From CAYSYM01 sp964435115 (GTDB lineage: Bacteria > Chloroflexota > UBA6077 > CF-72), in contig CAYSYM010000071.1 of NCBI GenBank assembly GCA_964435115.1, forward strand, positions 1-17,058: a stretch of 17,058 nucleotides of DNA. Reading direction: 5' to 3'. Positions 14,140 through 17,058 of this stretch are shown here, one piece after another. A program made the translations under genes and the position numbers. Under the pieces are notes generated by a model. It ran no database searches. It saw only the letters and a program-made list of their open reading frames with translations, and was not told where the DNA came from. How positions within the stretch are numbered: the first letter of the stretch is position 1; each line of letters starts with the position of its first letter.

Positions 14140-15027
14140 ATGAAATCGACCACAACCGACCATGACACTCTGGCCTACCGCCTCGCAGAGATCCTGCTGA
14201 AGCTCAACCTGGGCGATTCCTTCACGCGCGAAGAACTCGCGACGGAATTCAAGGTAAGCGAGCGCACCATATTCCGCGACCTGAATCGCCTTGGGGGCAT
14301 CGTCGATCGCCTGCACGATGGGCGCTACCAATTGGCCTCTGAATATCGCGGAAAACTAACGCCGAAGGACCTCGAAACCTTTGCCAAGCTAACCGGCGTT
14401 GCCCAACTCTTCCCGAATGCCGGTCAGGGTTTCCTTGTGGCCTTGCTGGACACCTTGAGCCGAAGCAGCTTCCTCGTCAAAGGACACCACTACGAAGAAT
14501 TGAAGCCTAACGACATCCAATTCAGGCAATTGGACGCTGCGATTCGCGACCATCGTGTCTGTTGCATGACCTATGGCGATAAGCGGCGCACCGTCGCCCC
14601 CTACCGGCTGATCAACCAGAACGGTATCTGGTACCTGGCGGCGACCGAAGGTGGCCAGTTAAAGGCATTCACCTTTGGGCGCATCAGCCTCCTGACTGTG
14701 ACCGAAGATCGTTTCGCCCCTGATCCAAAGGTTCATGAGCGGATCGAAGAAGAAGACGACATCTGGTTCAGCGTCGACAAGACGGAGGTGCTGCTCAACG
14801 TCGCACCGCAAATTGCGTATTACTTTCTTCGACGGAAACTTCTGCCTAAGCAGGAAATTGTCAGGAAACTGGAAAGTGGCGGTCTGGTTGTCAGCACTCA
14901 GATCAGTCACGCGAACCAGATTCTGCCGCTCATTCGCTACTGGCTTCCAAGAATCGCGATTCTTGAACCGTCCTGGTTGCGGGAACAGCTTGAAGGCGAG
15001 CTTCGCGACTACTTGCAGAAGACCTAA
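14140..15027 (+). CDS. WYL-domain transcriptional regulator
   Basis: 295 aa from the ATG at 14140; the frame extends upstream to 14083 but that stretch overlaps the operator repeats, and only a weak GGA site precedes the chosen ATG. Residues about 8-60 are a DeoR-like winged helix (FTREELATEFKVSERTIFRDLNRL). A WYL domain follows, with Trp164-Tyr165-Leu166 in NGIWYLAATEGGQLKAFTFGRI and a C-terminal WCX-like portion to the end. The order matches BrxR/CapW-type regulators, which repress defence operons and are released by a ligand, often nucleic acid or a nucleotide. It is transcribed away from the nuclease operon. By context it probably represses that operon and itself. Confidence 0.92.
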   Translation: MKSTTTDHDTLAYRLAEILLKLNLGDSFTREELATEFKVSERTIFRDLNRLGGIVDRLHDGRYQLASEYRGKLTPKDLETFAKLTGVAQLFPNAGQGFLVALLDTLSRSSFLVKGHHYEELKPNDIQFRQLDAAIRDHRVCCMTYGDKRRTVAPYRLINQNGIWYLAATEGGQLKAFTFGRISLLTVTEDRFAPDPKVHERIEEEDDIWFSVDKTEVLLNVAPQIAYYFLRRKLLPKQEIVRKLESGGLVVSTQISHANQILPLIRYWLPRIAILEPSWLREQLEGELRDYLQKT

Positions 15028-15137
15028 CTCTGTATATCACTTGATAGTCTGGATTGTATTGACTCTCGACAGCTTAATTGTCATTCCACCTGGAATTGGA
15101 TATTCAATTGAATATTAAGAATAATGGTTAATAAATA

Positions 15138-15161
15138 TTATTATTAATATATTAATAATAA
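15138..15161. repeat. 24-bp perfect AT-only palindrome
   Basis: Each 12-nt arm reads TTATTATTAATA and its exact complement, meeting at 15149/15150. It has only A and T and no spacer. It may extrude as a cruciform, serve as a DNA-unwinding or protein-binding site, or act as a bidirectional terminator for the WYL gene. It lies in the region upstream of the Inovirus Gp2-like gene, where a replication origin could be expected. Confidence 0.7.
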
Positions 15162-15275
15162 ACGAAACAATAGATTAAAAGAGTAAAAATAAACGCCAAC
15201 AATCAATCATTAATTATTTAACTTGCAAGGAGCCTATGGCATCAGTCATAGATAGCCAATCAAAATAAAAAAATA

Positions 15276-15340
15276 CTTGTTTCCATGTATGCATATGAAG
15301 GACCCGCATACATCGTTAATCACCACTTATAGGAAACAAG
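15276..15340 (+). promoter_or_regulatory. Nested hairpin that sequesters the ribosome binding site of the Gp2-like gene
   Basis: CTTGTTTCC (15276-15284) pairs perfectly with GGAAACAAG (15332-15340). Directly inside it ATGTATGC (15285-15292) pairs perfectly with GCATACAT (15306-15313). The result is a 17-bp stem with an 18-nt one-sided bulge. The right arm contains the AGGAAA ribosome binding site of the ATG at 15344, so folding of the leader would block translation. It could equally be a DNA-level stem-loop at a rolling-circle origin. Confidence 0.65.
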
Positions 15341-15343
15341 ATC

Positions 15344-15931
15344 ATGGGACAGAAAGTATCTAAGAGGAATCTATACAGCGCCAATAGCTACGTCGATGCC
15401 TTATTTGAAAAGCACGCAAGGCTTTTAGTCTTGAGGGTGGATTTATCTTACAAGAAGGAGCATGCTAAAAACACCACTATCAATGACGCGAAGGCAGACA
15501 TGAGACACCTTCTGAATAACCGAAGGGGAAAGCCTAGCATTTTCTCTAATTGTGTTGGGCATATTTGGAAGGCTGAGCAGACTCCAGATAAGGGAGTGCA
15601 TTTCCATACCGCTTTCTTTTACGATGGATCAAAAGTCGAAAAGGATGCCCATTTGGCTTCCAAAATAGGAAATTACTGGAAGAACTCGATTACCGAAGGG
15701 CGGGGAATTGCATTCAACTGCAATGCTAAGAGTGCTCAATATGAAAAACCAGGAATAGGAAAGATCAACCACTTCGACGACGAGATGCGCGACAACCTGC
15801 GCGATGAAGTCTTGACCTATTTGACCAAGACTGATCAAAGCATCGATAAATCAACATCGGGTAACGAACGGTGTTTCGGCAAGGGCATTGCACCCAAGAG
15901 AAAAAGCAGGGCAGGAAGGCCAAGAAACTAG
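15344..15931 (+). CDS. Inovirus Gp2-like (YagK/YfjJ domain) replication-type protein
   Basis: 195 aa, with AGGA nine bases before the ATG. The family features are visible: the HUH-like His86-Phe-His88 in KGVHFHTAFFYDG, a preceding Glu/Lys-rich strand (GHIWKAEQTPDKG) and the conserved tyrosine segment VLTYLTKTDQ near residue 158. Inovirus Gp2 proteins and YagK/YfjJ homologs in cryptic prophages are thought to start rolling-circle replication by nicking DNA through the Tyr. The C-terminal tail is basic (KRKSRAGRPRN), suited to DNA contact. Base composition and codons are clearly more AT-rich than neighbours, which suggests separate acquisition. No inovirus capsid or Zot gene is seen nearby, so it may be an orphan replication gene or a satellite remnant. 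Confidence 0.85.
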   Translation: MGQKVSKRNLYSANSYVDALFEKHARLLVLRVDLSYKKEHAKNTTINDAKADMRHLLNNRRGKPSIFSNCVGHIWKAEQTPDKGVHFHTAFFYDGSKVEKDAHLASKIGNYWKNSITEGRGIAFNCNAKSAQYEKPGIGKINHFDDEMRDNLRDEVLTYLTKTDQSIDKSTSGNERCFGKGIAPKRKSRAGRPRN

Positions 15932-15936
15932 GCGAA

Positions 15937-15963
15937 TTGTATTCTTACGACAATTGGTACAAT
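15937..15963 (+). promoter_or_regulatory. Candidate promoter of the H-NS gene
   Basis: A good -10 (TACAAT, 15958-15963) lies 31 bases before the ATG at 15994. A possible -35 (TTGTAT, 15937-15942) sits 15 bp upstream, shorter than the ideal 17. ATTGTA and TACAAT also form an inverted repeat across the pair, so an overlapping operator is possible. Confidence 0.4.
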
Positions 15964-15993
15964 GAGATCGCCAATCGTTCAGGAAATTAAGCC

Positions 15994-16305
15994 ATGCCGA
16001 CTTATCTGGAAATTCAAGCGCAGATCGACACATTGCAAAAGCAAGCTGAAGAAGCCCGCCAGAAAGAGGTCTCTGGCGTTATTGCGGATATTAAGGCGAA
16101 AATGGCGAGCTACGGCATCACCTGCACCGATCTAGGTTGCAGCGTAAGGCCATCAGGAAAGCGGGAGAAGAAGGTCGTCACTTTTCGCAATCCGGAGACG
16201 GGCGATACCTGGGATGGGGACCTCGATCAAAAAGGTCGCAAGCCAGATTGGATCAAGGCGAAGATCAAAGATGGGACGATTGATCGGTACCGGGTTAAGA
16301 GCTAG
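15994..16305 (+). CDS. H-NS family histone-like nucleoid protein
   Basis: 103 aa with AGGA nine bases before the ATG, the normal length for short beta/gammaproteobacterial H-NS-type proteins. Residues about 5-40 are the coiled-coil oligomerisation helix (YLEIQAQIDTLQKQAEE). Residues 64-87 are the C-terminal DNA-binding domain, with FRNPETGDTW followed by KGRKPDWI. The usual compact TWxGxGRxPxWI loop is enlarged here by DGDLDQ (74-79) before the KGRKP minor-groove motif. H-NS proteins coat AT-rich DNA and silence it. Encoded next to the AT-rich Gp2-like gene, this copy probably silences the element's own cargo or offsets host H-NS titration. Its last 11 bp overlap the convergent repeat-protein gene. 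Confidence 0.9.
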   Translation: MPTYLEIQAQIDTLQKQAEEARQKEVSGVIADIKAKMASYGITCTDLGCSVRPSGKREKKVVTFRNPETGDTWDGDLDQKGRKPDWIKAKIKDGTIDRYRVKS

Positions 16306-17058
16306 CCGGCACGGGTGACCGACGGGAAAATCGGATGAACCAATTGAGTATGCCGGAGGGCCTGTTGATGAGCTGCACCCGACAATCATCTGTTGGACCA
16401 GCAGGTCTTGTCATCACCATTTTGTTCCGATTGAGAACAAAGGCCCGTCTAAGAGGTTCGGTTATAGGGGATGGCGCCTCGATCAAGAGGTAGTAGCCTT
16501 GATGGTGGGACAAGACCTCTGCGACATCGGCGCTGAGGGGCTCGTGCCTGATCCGGATGTAAAGCTCGTGCCCCTGCTGAGCCAATGCCTGCGCTACCGG
16601 TAAGGACAGGCGTGGTAGGTCCAAGTTGAGAGGTGCGTTCCCACCATCCCAATTTTCCTTCCCGATCAGTAAAGCGGCGACAGCTGGCGTTGGTTCTTCC
16701 AACAGCGTGATGTCTCGGATCGGCGTAATTCCATTGCGCCAGATGAGTTGTTCCGCGGCGCTGCGATCAAGCCGATCGAGCTGGGTGAAAGTCAGGAAAT
16801 CAGGTTCCCAGCGGCTCAGTATGCTTGCCCCCGCTGGCGTCAGCGTCCGAAATCCAAGCGTCGCGTATTCACAGTGCGTGGCACGCGTCACCAAATACTC
16901 TAGGGCGTCCAACGAGTAGGTATGGTACTGGGTGAGATCAATATCACCATCTCTCCCTTCGCCAGCCCCTACGGCCAACTTAGCCGCCGCAAGGTCGAAG
17001 TGACGTATGCGTTCAGCGCGACCACCTATGCGGCGGCAGATGCTGAGATGTACACATG
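16295..17058 (-). CDS. Leucine-rich-repeat-like protein, partial (5' end beyond the window)
   Basis: The frame is open from the stop at 16295 to the right edge without a stop, so the gene is cut by the window. A TTG at 16978 is only an internal codon: the sequence upstream reads well as protein (ICRRIGGRAERIRHFDLAAAKLA). The visible 250 or so residues contain degenerate repeats of about 25-30 residues with (P)LSxxVAxxLxxxxGxxLxI, for example LSLPVAQALAQQGHELYIRI and PLSADVAEVLSHHQGYYLLI, similar to simple LRR-like arrays. The C-terminal tail is basic and Ser/Arg-rich. No signal peptide can be judged. Function unknown; probably protein or ligand binding. It overlaps the H-NS gene tail-to-tail by 11 bp. 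Confidence 0.75.
   Translation of the reverse strand, partial: CVHLSICRRIGGRAERIRHFDLAAAKLAVGAGEGRDGDIDLTQYHTYSLDALEYLVTRATHCEYATLGFRTLTPAGASILSRWEPDFLTFTQLDRLDRSAAEQLIWRNGITPIRDITLLEEPTPAVAALLIGKENWDGGNAPLNLDLPRLSLPVAQALAQQGHELYIRIRHEPLSADVAEVLSHHQGYYLLIEAPSPITEPLRRAFVLNRNKMVMTRPAGPTDDCRVQLINRPSGILNWFIRFSRRSPVPASS

Larger units (their letters stand above)
15028..15343. other. AT-rich intergenic region with large palindromes
   Basis: 316 bp, strikingly richer in A/T than the flanking GC-rich genes, with no coding frame I can support. It holds a perfect 16-bp palindrome (ATATTCAATTGAATAT, 15100-15115) and a perfect 24-bp palindrome (15138-15161, centre AATATATT). A nested stem structure right in front of the next gene is listed separately. 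Likely uses are a replication origin, an H-NS-bound silencer, or terminator/operator sites. Confidence 0.65.

Noticed and set aside
1..17058. CRISPR arrays, insertion sequences or transposase genes
   Set aside because: No regularly spaced direct repeats, transposase motifs or IS-type terminal repeats were seen.

Overview
The window looks like one end of an integrated mobile element (an ICE or genomic island) in a proteobacterium, most likely beta- or gammaproteobacterial. This is judged from the Bv3F/H-NS-type nucleoid protein, the DUF932/YqaJ/Gp3-like recombination module typical of proteobacterial ICEs, and a GC-rich backbone interrupted by AT-rich cargo. No species can be named from the sequence. 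At the left edge, 57-101 (minus) carries only the 3' half of a tRNA-Asn gene (anticodon loop to CCA), followed by its rho-independent terminator (23-50). This is the usual footprint of a tyrosine-recombinase att site. By that reading chromosome lies to the left and everything right of about 102 belongs to the element; the integrase and the intact tRNA should lie beyond the right edge.

Layout: (1) 220-1116 (-), an unrecognised 298-aa protein. (2) 1259-2963 (+), a tightly coupled operon of a SemiSWEET transporter, a HIT-family protein and an HNH endonuclease. (3) 3058-3134, a tRNA-like structured relic. (4) 3106-4506 (-), a winged-helix/TIR protein whose 3' part runs out of frame into the 3' remnant of an AAA/SMC-type ATPase gene, probably a decayed TIR-ATPase locus joined by deletion. 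(5) 4861-8388 (+), a glycine-zipper/zinc-ribbon protein, DUF932, a YqaJ/lambda-exonuclease-like protein and a Gp3-like (recombination directionality factor family) protein. Terminator-like hairpins sit directly in front of the DUF932 and YqaJ ribosome binding sites. (6) 8605-9246 (+), a secreted protein and a small, probably N-terminally shortened companion. (7) 9355-13824 (-), an operon of three large genes: a PD-(D/E)XK-like nuclease fused to a glycine-zipper membrane region, a leucine-rich-repeat-variant protein, and a Ycf46-type AAA+ ATPase. A WYL-domain regulator (14140-15027, +) is divergent. (8) 15028-15931, an AT-rich stretch with large palindromes and an Inovirus Gp2-like (YagK/YfjJ) replication-type gene. 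(9) 15994-16305, an H-NS family protein. (10) 16295-17058 (-), a repeat protein open at the right edge.

The strongest candidate for an undescribed system is region 7: nuclease/membrane effector, repeat-type sensor or scaffold and AAA+ ATPase in one operon, with a WYL repressor-type gene facing it. WYL regulators of this kind control BREX, CBASS and other anti-phage loci, so an abortive-infection-like role is a reasonable inference, but nothing in the sequence proves it. The SemiSWEET-HIT-HNH operon is a second, weaker candidate. All functional statements rest on motif recognition by eye; no database search was run.
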